64,000 nt of DNA from Pseudomonas sp. WJP1. Lineage in GTDB: Bacteria; Pseudomonadota; Gammaproteobacteria; Pseudomonadales; Pseudomonadaceae. Made by a program: the position numbers and the translations under genes. Under the pieces are notes generated by a model that had not been told where the DNA came from, made no database searches, and worked only from the letters and a program-made list of their open reading frames with translations. The stretch's first letter is position 1, and each line of letters starts with the position of its first letter. This document shows, piece by piece, positions 53,028 to 62,084 of the stretch. The stretch lies in contig NZ_CP110128.1 in the NCBI RefSeq assembly GCF_028471945.1, positions 3,212,501 to 3,276,500 on the forward strand, read 5' to 3'.

Positions 53028-53070
53028 ACTATAGTTCCTGCGCGGCATTCGGTGGCTTGATGCATATCAA
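53028..53070 (-). promoter_or_regulatory. ANR (FNR-type) class II promoter of the stress protein
   Basis: TTGAT-GCAT-ATCAA (53057-53070) is a perfect FNR/ANR box. On the minus strand the -10 is TATAGT (53033 to 53028), giving a transcription start near 53021 and the box centre at about -42, the class II activation position. A separate plus-strand -10 TATAAT (53102-53107) serves miaE. Confidence 0.7.
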
Positions 53071-53144
53071 CGGTGTGACTGGTGGTCTTCGGGCAGGCCG
53101 GTATAATCGGCGCCCTTTGTTTCATACCTATTTCCGTGAGCCCC

Positions 53145-53753
53145 ATGATCCTTCCCGAAATTCACGAGTTCCTCGGCTGCCGTACCCCGGATGGCTGGGT
53201 TCAGGCCGCTTTGGCCGATCAGGACACCTTGTTGATCGACCACAAGAATTGCGAGTTCAAGGCGGCCAGCACGGCGCTTAGCCTGATTGCCAAATATCAC
53301 TCCCACGTCGACTTGATCAACATGATGTCGCGTCTGGCCCGGGAAGAGCTGGTGCACCACGAACAGGTCATGCGCCTGATGAAAAAACGCAAGATCGGCT
53401 TGCGTCAGCTGTCCGCCGGGCGTTACGCCTCGGGGTTGCGCAAGGTGGTGCGCAGTCACGAACCGGTAAAACTGGTGGATACCCTGGTGGTCGGCGCATT
53501 CATCGAGGCCCGCAGTTGCGAGCGTTTCGAGGCGTTGGTACCGCATCTGGACGAGGAACTGGGCAAGTTCTACTTCGGCCTGCTCAAAAGCGAGGCCCGG
53601 CACTTCCAGGGCTACCTGAAGCTGGCGTACCAGTACGGGGACGCCAAGGACATCGCCCAGGTGATCGACAAAGTGCGGGCCGCCGAGCAGGAACTGATCG
53701 AATCGCCGGATGTGGAGTTCCGCTTCCACAGCGGTGTGCCTGCGGCCGCCTGA
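53145..53753 (+). CDS. miaE: tRNA 2-methylthio-N6-isopentenyladenosine(37) hydroxylase
   Basis: 202 aa from ATG 53145 (MILPEIHEFLGCRTPDGWV). The di-iron ligands of the family appear in REELVHHEQVMRL (ExxH), FIEARSCERFEAL and LLKSEARHFQGYL (ExxH). It hydroxylates ms2i6A at position 37 of tRNAs using O2. The TATAAT at 53102-53107 lies about 38 bp upstream. Divergent from the ANR-controlled stress gene, so the two may respond oppositely to oxygen. Confidence 0.94.
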   Translation: MILPEIHEFLGCRTPDGWVQAALADQDTLLIDHKNCEFKAASTALSLIAKYHSHVDLINMMSRLAREELVHHEQVMRLMKKRKIGLRQLSAGRYASGLRKVVRSHEPVKLVDTLVVGAFIEARSCERFEALVPHLDEELGKFYFGLLKSEARHFQGYLKLAYQYGDAKDIAQVIDKVRAAEQELIESPDVEFRFHSGVPAAA

Positions 53754-53764
53754 CGATCTTTGCT

Positions 53765-54253
53765 TTAACGGCTCAAACCCAGCCGCTCATGCCACTCGGC
53801 GATCGATTCTTCGGGATACCCCTCGAACTGTTTATCGCCCGGCTTCACTTCGGTCTCGACCCAGGGGGCCTTGGAGTCCAGCAGCAAATGCGTGTGCTGC
53901 GGCGGCACCGGTAGCGGCGTGTCGATGGCCGAGGCGAAGGGGTGGATCAGTTCCGGCCATTCGGGGCTGAACAGCCATAGACCCGAGCCGCACAGCGAAC
54001 AGAAATGCCGCTCGGCGCTGCTGCGATGGGCGCGCTTTTCGCCTTCGCCCTTGAGCAGGGCATGGTAGATCGCGACGTTCTTGCGCCCGCGCACCTTGAG
54101 GCTATTGGCGTCGCCGGCAATATTGATCGCATAACCACCTCCACCCTGGGTCTTGCGGCAGATCGAGCAGTAGCAGCGTTGATAGGGGTAGGGGTGGGCG
54201 CTGGTCAGGCTGAACGACACCGCGCCGCAATGGCAGGAGCCTTCGAGATGCAT
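53765..54253 (-). CDS. GFA family protein (glutathione-dependent formaldehyde-activating type)
   Basis: 162 aa from ATG 54253 (MHLEGSCHCGAVSFSLTSA). The zinc cysteines are CHCG, CYCSICRKTQGGG and HFCSLCGSGLW, the pattern of the GFA fold. The original family role is S-hydroxymethylglutathione formation, but most members have no proven substrate. It converges with miaE and is divergent from the LysR gene that follows. Confidence 0.87.
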   Translation of the reverse strand: MHLEGSCHCGAVSFSLTSAHPYPYQRCYCSICRKTQGGGGYAINIAGDANSLKVRGRKNVAIYHALLKGEGEKRAHRSSAERHFCSLCGSGLWLFSPEWPELIHPFASAIDTPLPVPPQHTHLLLDSKAPWVETEVKPGDKQFEGYPEESIAEWHERLGLSR

Positions 54254-54388
54254 GGGGATCTCCCGTGGCAAAGTTGTACGGTTCAGCCTAGAAGATTTGC
54301 GGCGCGATTTCCGACGCCTTCGCGGTCCCACTGGACGGCCATCGATGGCCAAGTCAGCATGACCGCCTTCAAACCCGGACCCGACCCT

Positions 54389-55273
54389 ATGCGCCGATTA
54401 CCCTCCCTGGCAGCCCTTAGAACCTTCGAATGCGCCGCCCGTCACGCTCATTTTGGCCGGGCGGCTGCAGAGTTGTGCGTGACCGACAGCGCCGTCAGCC
54501 ATCAGATCCGCCAGCTGGAAGAACAGCTTGGCGTGTCGTTGTTCGTGCGCGAAGGCCGGCAGATTCGCCCGACCATGGCCGCCGGACGCCTGATGCAAAG
54601 CCTGCAGCAGGCCTTTGAACTGATCGGTGATGCCTGCGACGAACTGCGCGACCCTTCGTCCCTGGCGGTGTTGCGCCTGGCGGTCACCGCCGAGCTGGCG
54701 CAAAAGTGGTTGATGAGTCGTCTCTCGGATTTCTATGCGCGCTACCCGCACATCACCTTGCACCTCTACGAGCAGCCCATCGACGCCACGGCACCGGGTG
54801 AAGACATCGACCTGGCCATCACCTATGGCACAGGTCCAGTGGACAGCAGTGCGTATTTCGTCCGGCCATTGCCCGCGCTGCAGTTTTTCCCGGTGTGCAG
54901 CCCTGGTCTTTTCAACCAGGGCACCCTGAAAACCCCGAAGGACCTGGCCCGCCACTGCTTGCTGCATGACGATCAGGACGGCAAGACCTGGACCGCCTGG
55001 CTCACCAGCCATGCCGGTGACCAGCGCCCCGAGCGTCAACTGTATTTCGCCCACGCCGGGTTGGCGCTGGAAGCCGCTGCCCAGGGGCAGGGCGTCGCCA
55101 TGGGCGATAACCTGACAGCCCAGGAGGATTTGCTCAGCGGTCGCCTGGTGCGGCCATTCACTTCAAGCATGACCGCCTTGGGGCAATATGCGCTGGTGTG
55201 CGAGCGGGTTCGCCTGGAGCGGCCCGCCGTGGCGCAGATGCTCGAATGGTTCAACGATCAGCTGGTCGATTGA
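54389..55273 (+). CDS. LysR family regulator (GcvA-like)
   Basis: 294 aa. I chose ATG 54389 (MRRLPSLAALRTFECAARH), the typical GcvA-family N-terminus. An in-frame ATG at 54359 is the alternative. The helix-turn-helix is HFGRAAAELCVTDSAVSHQI. The effector domain has LAITYGTGPVDSSAYF and a C-terminal AQMLEWFNDQLVD. It is about 100 bp upstream of the agmatine deiminase gene in the same direction, so it may control polyamine genes. No clear T-N11-A box was picked out. Confidence 0.88.
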   Translation: MRRLPSLAALRTFECAARHAHFGRAAAELCVTDSAVSHQIRQLEEQLGVSLFVREGRQIRPTMAAGRLMQSLQQAFELIGDACDELRDPSSLAVLRLAVTAELAQKWLMSRLSDFYARYPHITLHLYEQPIDATAPGEDIDLAITYGTGPVDSSAYFVRPLPALQFFPVCSPGLFNQGTLKTPKDLARHCLLHDDQDGKTWTAWLTSHAGDQRPERQLYFAHAGLALEAAAQGQGVAMGDNLTAQEDLLSGRLVRPFTSSMTALGQYALVCERVRLERPAVAQMLEWFNDQLVD

Positions 55274-55373
55274 TGAGTTGAGTTCAAGTATTCCGAAATA
55301 ATCATCGTTGGCGAGGAGGGCGTGCGCGACCTTAGCCTGTGGTCATTCCAATCCCCGCTGATGAGGTTTGCCC

Positions 55374-56498
55374 ATGGCACGTTTGCTCGACTCCACTCCC
55401 AAACTCGACGGGTTCCGTTTGCCCGGCGAATTCGAAACCAAGTCCGGCTGCTGGCTCGGCTGGCCTGAGCGCACCGATGTCTGGCGCAATGGCGCCAAGC
55501 CTGCGCAGAAAGTCTGGGTGCAGATCGTCACCGCCATCAGCCAAAGCGAACCGGTCACCGTCTGCGCCTCGGCCGCGCAATTCGCCACCGCGCGCCGCCA
55601 GTTGCCGCCGCAAGTACGGGTGGTGGAAATGACCTGCAACGACACCTGGTTCCGCGACAGTGGTCCGTGCTTCGTGGTCAACGACCACAGCGGTGAAGTG
55701 CGCGGCGTCGACTTCGAGTTCAACGCCTACGGCGGCCTCGACGGCGGCTTGTACTACCCGTGGGACAAGGACGACCAGATCGCCAGTAAAATCCTCGAAA
55801 TCGAAGGCTTCGATCGCTATCGCGCGCCGTTGATTGCCGAACTCGGCGGCATCCAGAGCGACGGCCAGGGCAGCATTCTCACCACCGAGCAATGCCTGCT
55901 CAACCGTAACCGCAACCAGCATCTGGGCAAGGATGAAGTTACTCGCCGCTTGACCGATTACCTGGGTGCCGAGCAGGTCATCTGGCTGCCTCGGGGCTGC
56001 AAATTCGACGAAACCGACGGCCACGTCGACGATCTGGCGTGCTTCGTGCGCCCCGGTGAGGTGGTGCTGCAATGGACCGACAATCGCGACGATCCGCAGT
56101 GGGAAATCTACCAGGAGGCCTACGACATCCTGCGCAGCACCCGCGACAGCCGTGGTCGCGAGCTGATCGTGCACAAGCTGCCCCAACCGGATGTGCTGGA
56201 GTGGACGGCCGAAGAGGCCGAGGGCCTGGATCAACAGGACAGCACGCATACCCGTCAGGCTGGCACGAAAATCTGCGCGTCCTATATCAATTACTACGCC
56301 GGCAACACCTCGATCGTGGTGCCGCTGTTCGGCGATCGCAACGATCAGGTGGCGCTGGCGACCCTGGCCGAACTGTTCCCGCAGCACAAGATCGTCGGCA
56401 TCGAGAACTCCCGGGAAATTCTCCTCGGTGGCGGCAACGTCGCGTGCATCACCATGCCGCAGTACGCCGGCGCTGCCTGCAACAAAAAGGGAGTTTGA
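55374..56498 (+). CDS. aguA: Agmatine deiminase
   Basis: 374 aa from ATG 55374 (MARLLDSTPKLDGFRLPGEF), with GAGG upstream. Active-site motifs of the guanidino-modifying family: NDTWFRDSGPCF, DETDGHVDDLACF (His) and GGGNVACITMPQY with the catalytic cysteine near the C-terminus. It converts agmatine to N-carbamoylputrescine in the cytoplasm. The usual partner aguB (N-carbamoylputrescine amidase) is not in the window. It is followed directly by a polyamine-binding protein gene, 2 bp away. Confidence 0.94.
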   Translation: MARLLDSTPKLDGFRLPGEFETKSGCWLGWPERTDVWRNGAKPAQKVWVQIVTAISQSEPVTVCASAAQFATARRQLPPQVRVVEMTCNDTWFRDSGPCFVVNDHSGEVRGVDFEFNAYGGLDGGLYYPWDKDDQIASKILEIEGFDRYRAPLIAELGGIQSDGQGSILTTEQCLLNRNRNQHLGKDEVTRRLTDYLGAEQVIWLPRGCKFDETDGHVDDLACFVRPGEVVLQWTDNRDDPQWEIYQEAYDILRSTRDSRGRELIVHKLPQPDVLEWTAEEAEGLDQQDSTHTRQAGTKICASYINYYAGNTSIVVPLFGDRNDQVALATLAELFPQHKIVGIENSREILLGGGNVACITMPQYAGAACNKKGV

Positions 56499-56500
56499 AC

Positions 56501-57598
56501 ATGGGCCTGCACAAACTGACTCAAGCGTTATTGCTGGTGCTTGCACCCCTGTGTGTGCAGGCCGCCGACACCGCCAAGCCGGTGGTGAACCTGTATATCT
56601 GGGGCGAGTACCTGGCCCCGGACACCTTGAGCAACTTCGAGAAAAAAACCGGTATCCATGTGGTCGCCGATCACTTCGATTCCCTGGAAACCGTCGAAAC
56701 CAAACTGCTGACCGGTCGCAGCGGCTACGACCTCGTGCTGACGGCGGGGCAGCACTTGTCGCGGGCAATCCAGAGCGGCGCGATCCAGACCGTGGACAAG
56801 CAGCGGATACCGCACTTTGCCGGAGTCGGCGAAGAGTTCCGCCAGCACATGGCGGTGTTCGATCCGGGCAACCGATATGCCGGGATCTACGCTTGGGGCA
56901 CCACTGGCGTAGGTTATCAGCAAGAGGCGGTCAAGCAGCGCCTGCCCGATGCGCCAACGGACAGCTGGGCAATGCTGTTCGACCCGGCGGTGGTGTCGAA
57001 ATTCGCCGATTGCGGGGTCAGCCTGCTCAACGACCCTAACGAAGTGTTCGCGGCGGTCATGAAATACATGGGGCTGGACATCAACCGTCAGAGCCTCGAT
57101 GACTTGAAACTGGCCGAACAGCAGCTGGCGAAGATTCGCCCGTACATTCGCTACTTCGACAACGACCTGAATATCAGCGACCTGGCCAACGGCAATACCT
57201 GTGTGGCGATGTCATGGAACGGTAACGTGGCCATCGCGGCAGGCCAGGCACAAGCGGCTGGAAAGCCGTTTTCGTTGCAGTACCGGATACCGAAAGAGGG
57301 CACGCTGATCTGGTTTGACGCCATGGTCATTCCCAAGGACGCTCCACATCCCGAGGCGGGGCTGGCCTTGATGGATTACTTGATGACGCCCGAAGTGATC
57401 GCGCCGATCACCGACACCATCCACTATGCCAATGCGATCACGGCGGCGGATACCTTGATCGACCCGGCGATCCGCAATGATCCGGGGACTTATCCGACGC
57501 AGGCGGTGCGGGCGTCGTTGTACAGCAAGAATGACAATGGCAAGGCGTTCAACCGGGCTTTGATTCGGGCGTTCAGCCGGTTGAAGTCGGGGTTGTGA
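56501..57598 (+). CDS. Polyamine ABC transporter substrate-binding protein (PotF/SpuD-like)
   Basis: 365 aa. The signal peptide ends CVQAADTA near residue 22. The mature start VVNLYIWGEYLAPDTLSNFE is the classic PotD/PotF beginning. A tryptophan-containing site region is MSWNGNVAIAAGQAQ, and DYLMTPEVIAPITDTIHYANA follows. It binds putrescine, spermidine or agmatine in the periplasm. The permease and ATPase genes are not adjacent, so it either serves a transporter elsewhere or works as a sensor. It is co-transcribed with aguA, which suggests agmatine or putrescine. Confidence 0.9.
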   Translation: MGLHKLTQALLLVLAPLCVQAADTAKPVVNLYIWGEYLAPDTLSNFEKKTGIHVVADHFDSLETVETKLLTGRSGYDLVLTAGQHLSRAIQSGAIQTVDKQRIPHFAGVGEEFRQHMAVFDPGNRYAGIYAWGTTGVGYQQEAVKQRLPDAPTDSWAMLFDPAVVSKFADCGVSLLNDPNEVFAAVMKYMGLDINRQSLDDLKLAEQQLAKIRPYIRYFDNDLNISDLANGNTCVAMSWNGNVAIAAGQAQAAGKPFSLQYRIPKEGTLIWFDAMVIPKDAPHPEAGLALMDYLMTPEVIAPITDTIHYANAITAADTLIDPAIRNDPGTYPTQAVRASLYSKNDNGKAFNRALIRAFSRLKSGL

Positions 57599-57638
57599 TT
57601 GGCTTTGGGTGATGTGTTGGCGGGTCCGACGTCATCGC

Positions 57639-57746
57639 CCTGTAGGAGCGAGGCTTGCCCGCGAAGAACGATGACGCGGTATTACGGATAAACCGCGGCG
57701 CCTGGTTCGCCGGCAAGTCGGATCGCCGCACCGCTGGCTCCTACAA
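57639..57746. repeat. REP pair (degenerate)
   Basis: Arms CTGTAGGAGCGAGGCTTGCC and a diverged opposite arm ending GCTGGCTCCTACAAG, between convergent genes. Confidence 0.7.
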
Positions 57747-57766
57747 GCGATGAACGATAACGCGGT

Positions 57767-58384
57767 CTATTTGCCAGGCACCCGCCACAAATACCAAGCA
57801 GCCACAGTCCGAAACGGACTCCACGCCAACCCGATCTCGATCATCTGCTTGCGCGTCGGTTGCACCTCCAACCCCTTGAGCCGCCGATAACCCTCGCGCA
57901 CGCCAAAGTCATCGGCCGGCAAAATGTCCGGTCGCTCCAGGCTGTAGATCAATAGCATTTCGACGGTCCAGCGCCCCACGCCGCGCAGGGTGACCAGGCG
58001 TTCGATCAGTGCTTCATCGTCCATGGCCAGCGCCGTGGCGTAATCGGGCACCACGCCCTCCAGTGCAGCCTGGGCGATACATTGAATGGTGGCGATCTTG
58101 CTGGCGGAAAAGCCGCAACTGCGCAGTCGATCAAAATTCGTCGCGACAATCTGCTCGGGCCGCGGAAACGCCATCGATGGGTACAGCGCCAGCAGCCGGC
58201 CGACAATTGCATCCCCGGCCTTGGCATGCAGTTGCTGATAGGCAATCGCCCGCACCAGCGATTCATAGGGATCGCGGGCCGCGTGAGGTTGATGCAGGCA
58301 CGGGCCGATGGCTTCGATGTGCCGACGCCAATCCTCATCAAGAGACGCTAGAAACTCGGTGGCGGGTAAGTAAGCGTCCGACAT
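57767..58384 (-). CDS. DNA-3-methyladenine glycosylase II (AlkA-type HhH-GPD)
   Basis: 205 aa helix-hairpin-helix glycosylase. The HhH motif is LVTLRGVGRWTVEMLLIYSL and the catalytic aspartate is in LPADDFGVREGYRRL. It lacks the N-terminal domain of full-length E. coli AlkA, as do many short bacterial homologues. It removes alkylated bases from DNA. It is 4 bp after the PEP-mutase-family gene, so it lies in an operon with ada, matching the classic adaptive response. Confidence 0.91.
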   Translation of the reverse strand: MSDAYLPATEFLASLDEDWRRHIEAIGPCLHQPHAARDPYESLVRAIAYQQLHAKAGDAIVGRLLALYPSMAFPRPEQIVATNFDRLRSCGFSASKIATIQCIAQAALEGVVPDYATALAMDDEALIERLVTLRGVGRWTVEMLLIYSLERPDILPADDFGVREGYRRLKGLEVQPTRKQMIEIGLAWSPFRTVAAWYLWRVPGK

Positions 58385-58388
58385 GGGC

Positions 58389-59201
58389 TCAGGCTTTCCC
58401 CGGCGGTTTCAGCAGCGCGTTGACTTCGCCATAGGTGAATGCCTTGAGGTCATGGATGTCGAGCTTGCCGGTCTGCAGAAAGTTTTTTGCCAGTGCGGCC
58501 ATGGCGCCATAGAGGAACTCGGCGATGCCGGAGCCGGCGCTCAAGCGGCGCACGCCCAGTGTTTGCAACTCTTGCAGTGACGGCAGACCGGGGACACCGA
58601 GGACATTGAGTGGCAGCGTGGTGCCCCGGCACAGCGCCGCAATCTCGTACTCCGATGTAACGCCAGCCGCGAACAATCCGTTGGCACCCGCCGCTTGGTA
58701 CAACGCGGCGCGCCCAAGGGTTTCCGCCACGCGATCTTCGGCGGGGACCAGGCTCCTGAGGTACACGTCGGTGCGTGCGTTGATGAACAGGTTCACGTTG
58801 CGGCGATCAGCAACCTGCCGCGCGATTTCAATCTTGTGCACGAGCAATTCAGGCGGCGCGGCACCGTCTTCGATATTGATCCCGACCGCACCGGCGGCGA
58901 TGACCGCATCCACCACCTCGGCAACCCGTGCCAGATCGTCGGAGTAGCCAGCCTCGATATCCACGGTCAACGGCACCGAAATCACCCGGGCGATGGATTC
59001 GACCGTCGATACCAACCGCTCAAGGGGCAGGGTGTTGCCGTCCGGGTAACCATGGACCCAGGCCACTGCCGCACTGCTGGTAGCCACGGCCTTGTTGCCC
59101 AGTTGCTCCACCAGCCGCGCCCCGACAGCGTCGGCGACGTTGGTGAGGATCAGCAGACCGTCGTGATGCAGCTTATGAAGTTGATCATCAAGCCTGTCCA
59201 T
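58389..59201 (-). CDS. Isocitrate lyase / PEP mutase superfamily protein
   Basis: 270 aa from ATG 59201 (MDRLDDQLHKLHHDGLLIL), with AAGGAAG upstream. The core motif VDIEAGYSDD (metal region) and GINIEDG are present, and INARTDVYLR lies at the strand-6 position. It lacks the KKCGH loop of true isocitrate lyase, so it belongs to the oxaloacetate decarboxylase / carboxyphosphonoenolpyruvate group. The reaction is unknown. It stands between ada and the AlkA-type gene, an odd partner for DNA repair, perhaps linked to handling of small metabolites. Confidence 0.85.
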   Translation of the reverse strand: MDRLDDQLHKLHHDGLLILTNVADAVGARLVEQLGNKAVATSSAAVAWVHGYPDGNTLPLERLVSTVESIARVISVPLTVDIEAGYSDDLARVAEVVDAVIAAGAVGINIEDGAAPPELLVHKIEIARQVADRRNVNLFINARTDVYLRSLVPAEDRVAETLGRAALYQAAGANGLFAAGVTSEYEIAALCRGTTLPLNVLGVPGLPSLQELQTLGVRRLSAGSGIAEFLYGAMAALAKNFLQTGKLDIHDLKAFTYGEVNALLKPPGKA

Positions 59202-59231
59202 CGAGATTCCTTCCTTTTGCAATGCGTGGGA

Positions 59232-60314
59232 TCAGAACGCGAGTTGTTGGGTGATCTGCACTGCTGCGTTTTCCAGTCTGAGCAGGAACGCTTTGCGCGG
59301 TTGGCCTCCAGCGTAGCCGGTCAGCGAGCCATCGGCGCCGATCACCCGATGGCAGGGCACGACAATCGAGAGGCGGTTATGACCGTTGGCCAGGCCCACC
59401 GCACGACTGGCGCCGGGCTTGCCCAGGCGGGCAGCGATTGCACCGTAGGTGGTGGTCTGGCCATAGGGGATGAGTGCCAGTTCGGCCCATACCTGGCGGG
59501 AAAATTCGCTACCGGGCATGTGCAGGGCAACGCTGAATTCGGTCCGTTCACCGGCGAAATACTCAGTCAGTTGGTGTTCGATTTGCTGCAGATGCCCGTT
59601 ATGCCCCGGCGCCACGACGTAACCAAAGCGGTTTTGCAACGCTTGCACTTCCCGGGTCAGGCTGGGCTGGTCGAGGAATTCCAGTAACACCAGTCCGCGA
59701 CGTTCGGCCATGGCGATCATCGGCCCCAGCGCAGTGGTCAGGCGCGTGAACAGCAGCGGCTCACTGTTGGCGGCGCGGCCCGGTGTAATGTGAAAAGACT
59801 TCTGGAACGCATCGCGAAAGCCGCTGAGGGATTCGTAACCGGAGTCGTAGGCGGCGTTGTCGATGGAATCCCCCTGCTTGATCCCGCCCAAGGCCACGCC
59901 CAGGCGCCGGGTGCGCAGCCAGGCATGAAAGGTCATGCCGAAATGCTGCTTGAACCAGCGGCGCAGTTTCAGCGGCTCGATGCCTTCGGCCAGCAGCTGG
60001 GCGTCGGTCCAGCGCTGCTCGGGATCGGCGTCCACCGACTTGAGCAACCGCTGCACCCAGTGCGGCGCAATTGCAGCGGCGTCCGTGGGTTTGCAGCGCA
60101 GGCAAGCGCGATATCCTGCCGCCAGGCACTCATCGGCGTGGGCAAAGAACTCGACATTCTCAGGCTTCGGGCTGCGTGCGGTGCAACCGGGGCGGCAGAA
60201 AATACCGGTCGTCTTGACCGCGGTAAAAAACACCCCCTCGTAGGCGGTGTCGCGTTCGAGCATGGCGCGAACCATCTCGGCGTGGGGCGGCAGTAGCGTG
60301 TCTTGTAGGTTCAT
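59232..60314 (-). CDS. ada: Ada: DNA alkylation repair methyltransferase and activator
   Basis: 360 aa, full length. The N-terminal zinc domain with the methyl-accepting cysteine is GIFCRPGCTARSPKPENV and RACLRCKPTDA. An AraC-type HTH region includes LLAEGIEPLKLRRWFKQHFG. The C-terminal O6-methylguanine methyltransferase has VPCHRVIGADGSLTGYAGG with the active cysteine. Methylation of the N-terminal domain by phosphotriesters turns it into an activator of itself and of alkA. The alkA-like gene is two genes downstream in this operon. Confidence 0.95.
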   Translation of the reverse strand: MNLQDTLLPPHAEMVRAMLERDTAYEGVFFTAVKTTGIFCRPGCTARSPKPENVEFFAHADECLAAGYRACLRCKPTDAAAIAPHWVQRLLKSVDADPEQRWTDAQLLAEGIEPLKLRRWFKQHFGMTFHAWLRTRRLGVALGGIKQGDSIDNAAYDSGYESLSGFRDAFQKSFHITPGRAANSEPLLFTRLTTALGPMIAMAERRGLVLLEFLDQPSLTREVQALQNRFGYVVAPGHNGHLQQIEHQLTEYFAGERTEFSVALHMPGSEFSRQVWAELALIPYGQTTTYGAIAARLGKPGASRAVGLANGHNRLSIVVPCHRVIGADGSLTGYAGGQPRKAFLLRLENAAVQITQQLAF

Positions 60315-60384
60315 GGGTTGAGCTTAAGCTGCATGGCAGAACCCCTCCACCGGAAAATCGACAGAGAATTGCCCCCGTTCGCCG

Positions 60385-61341
60385 TCAGGTTCGCGAAGGG
60401 TCGCGATCCGCCAGTGCTTCCAGCAAATCCGCCGAGGGAGCGAAAAACAAGCCACCGGTGACTGCCGTGCTGAAATCCAGCAAGCGGTCGTAATTACCCG
60501 CGGGTTTGCCGACAAACATGTTCTCGAGCATCTGTTCCAGAGGTTCGGGCGAGCGCGCATAGCCGATGAAATAAGTGCCAAATTCTCCAGCGCCTGGCCG
60601 CCCGAAGGGCATGTTGTCGCGCAGGATCTTCACTTCTTCGCCGTCCTTGGTGATGGTCGTCAGGGCGCTGTGGGAATTGCTCGGTTTGACCGAGTCGTCG
60701 AGTTCGATGTCGGACAACTTCGTTCGCCCGATAATCCGCTCCTGCGCCTCGACGGATAACGCGTTCCAGGCATTCATCTTGTGCAGGTATTTCTGCACCA
60801 GCACATAGCTGCCTCCGCTAAACAACGGGTCTTCTTCGCCCACAATGGTGAAACCGACAGCCTTGCGTCCGACGGGGTTTTCGGTGCCATCGACAAAGCC
60901 GATGATGCTGCGCATGTCGAAATAGCGAAAACCCTGGACTTCATCGATGACCGAAACCGCACCGCCCAGCGCTGAGAGTAACTGCGTGGCCAATTCGAAA
61001 CACAGGTCCATATGCTCCGCCCGGATGTGCAGCAAGAGGTCGCCAGGGGTGGCAATGGCGCGACGTTCCTCTGGGCCGAATTCACGGAAGTCGTGCAGCG
61101 AGGCAGGGCGCGGGTGGCCGAACAAGGTGTCCCACGCCGCGGAGCCAAAACCACAGATGCACGACAGATTGCCGGAGGGCACACGTTTGCCGACCGAGCG
61201 CGTGAGGGCCGCGATGTCTGCGCACCAGCCCCGCACTTTGCTGGCGGCGTCACTGCCGGGAACCAGGGTTGCCACGATAAAAATCGCGCTGCGGGTGATG
61301 GGGCTACAGATGGGTTGAGCGTCCGGCGTTGATTCGTCCAT
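60385..61341 (-). CDS. Dyp-type peroxidase
   Basis: 318 aa. The family GXXDG motif is in IIGFVDGTENPVGRKAVG, with the distal Asp. The N-terminal region SITRSAIFIVATLVP-like and the C-terminal NSHSALTTITKDGEE and FFAPSADLLEALADRD are typical. It is a heme peroxidase of broad substrate range, cytoplasmic or encapsulated. No encapsulin gene was seen next to it. It is transcribed in the same direction as ada, about 70 bp upstream. Confidence 0.9.
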   Translation of the reverse strand: MDESTPDAQPICSPITRSAIFIVATLVPGSDAASKVRGWCADIAALTRSVGKRVPSGNLSCICGFGSAAWDTLFGHPRPASLHDFREFGPEERRAIATPGDLLLHIRAEHMDLCFELATQLLSALGGAVSVIDEVQGFRYFDMRSIIGFVDGTENPVGRKAVGFTIVGEEDPLFSGGSYVLVQKYLHKMNAWNALSVEAQERIIGRTKLSDIELDDSVKPSNSHSALTTITKDGEEVKILRDNMPFGRPGAGEFGTYFIGYARSPEPLEQMLENMFVGKPAGNYDRLLDFSTAVTGGLFFAPSADLLEALADRDPSRT

Positions 61342-61373
61342 TGGTATTTACGTCCTGCTAAGCAAATGTTGGT

Positions 61374-61994
61374 TCAGGCCCGACGCGCCATCAGCAACAC
61401 TGAAGCCGCCGCCGACAACAACCCCGCGCAGCAGCGATTGAACATCCGCTTGCCCGACGGTTTGGCGAACCAGCGGCGCATGTGCAGGCCCATGTAAGCG
61501 TAGGCGCCGATGGCGATCCATTCCAGGATCAGGAACAGTGCACCCAACACCGCGAATTGCGGTGCGATGGCATGGCTCGCGTCGATGAACTGCGGCAGGA
61601 ACGCGGTGAAGATCAGGATCGCCTTCGGGTTGCCGGCTGCCACCAGAAACTCTTGCCGGGCCAACGCCAGCATTCCCACCGGCGGGGCGCTGACCGCGGT
61701 TTCCACGCCGGGGTTGGCGCGCCACAGTTGCCAGGCGAGATAAAACAGGTACGCGGCGCCGAGAATCTTGATCCCGTAGAACAACAATTCCGAGGTTTGC
61801 AGCACCACCGCCAGACCGGCTGAGGCGAGAGCGATCATCCCGGCGAAGGCGAGCAAGCGGCCAATACCGGCCAGGCACGCAATGCGGTAGCCATAGCGAG
61901 TCGAATTGCTGACCGACAGCAGGTTGTTCGGGCCTGGCGCCATGTTCAGGGCGAAGCAGGCCGGAAGGAAAAGGGTGAGGGTGGTGAGGTCCAT
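61374..61994 (-). CDS. LysE/RhtB family amino acid exporter
   Basis: 206 aa from ATG 61994 (MDLTTLTLFLPACFALNMAP), with TTGGAG upstream. Six hydrophobic segments fit the family. GPNNLLSVSNSTRYGYR after the first segment is the LysE/RhtB signature. It exports an amino acid or related metabolite through the inner membrane. It lies 32 bp upstream of the Dyp peroxidase start in the same direction. The substrate is unknown. Confidence 0.89.
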   Translation of the reverse strand: MDLTTLTLFLPACFALNMAPGPNNLLSVSNSTRYGYRIACLAGIGRLLAFAGMIALASAGLAVVLQTSELLFYGIKILGAAYLFYLAWQLWRANPGVETAVSAPPVGMLALARQEFLVAAGNPKAILIFTAFLPQFIDASHAIAPQFAVLGALFLILEWIAIGAYAYMGLHMRRWFAKPSGKRMFNRCCAGLLSAAASVLLMARRA

Positions 61995-62084
61995 GATCGG
62001 CTCCAACAGCAGGAGCGGCATTTTTATCACAGCCGCCCAAGGGCTTGACCCATACAGTCAGGAACGCAGGCAGCGTACCAGTGG

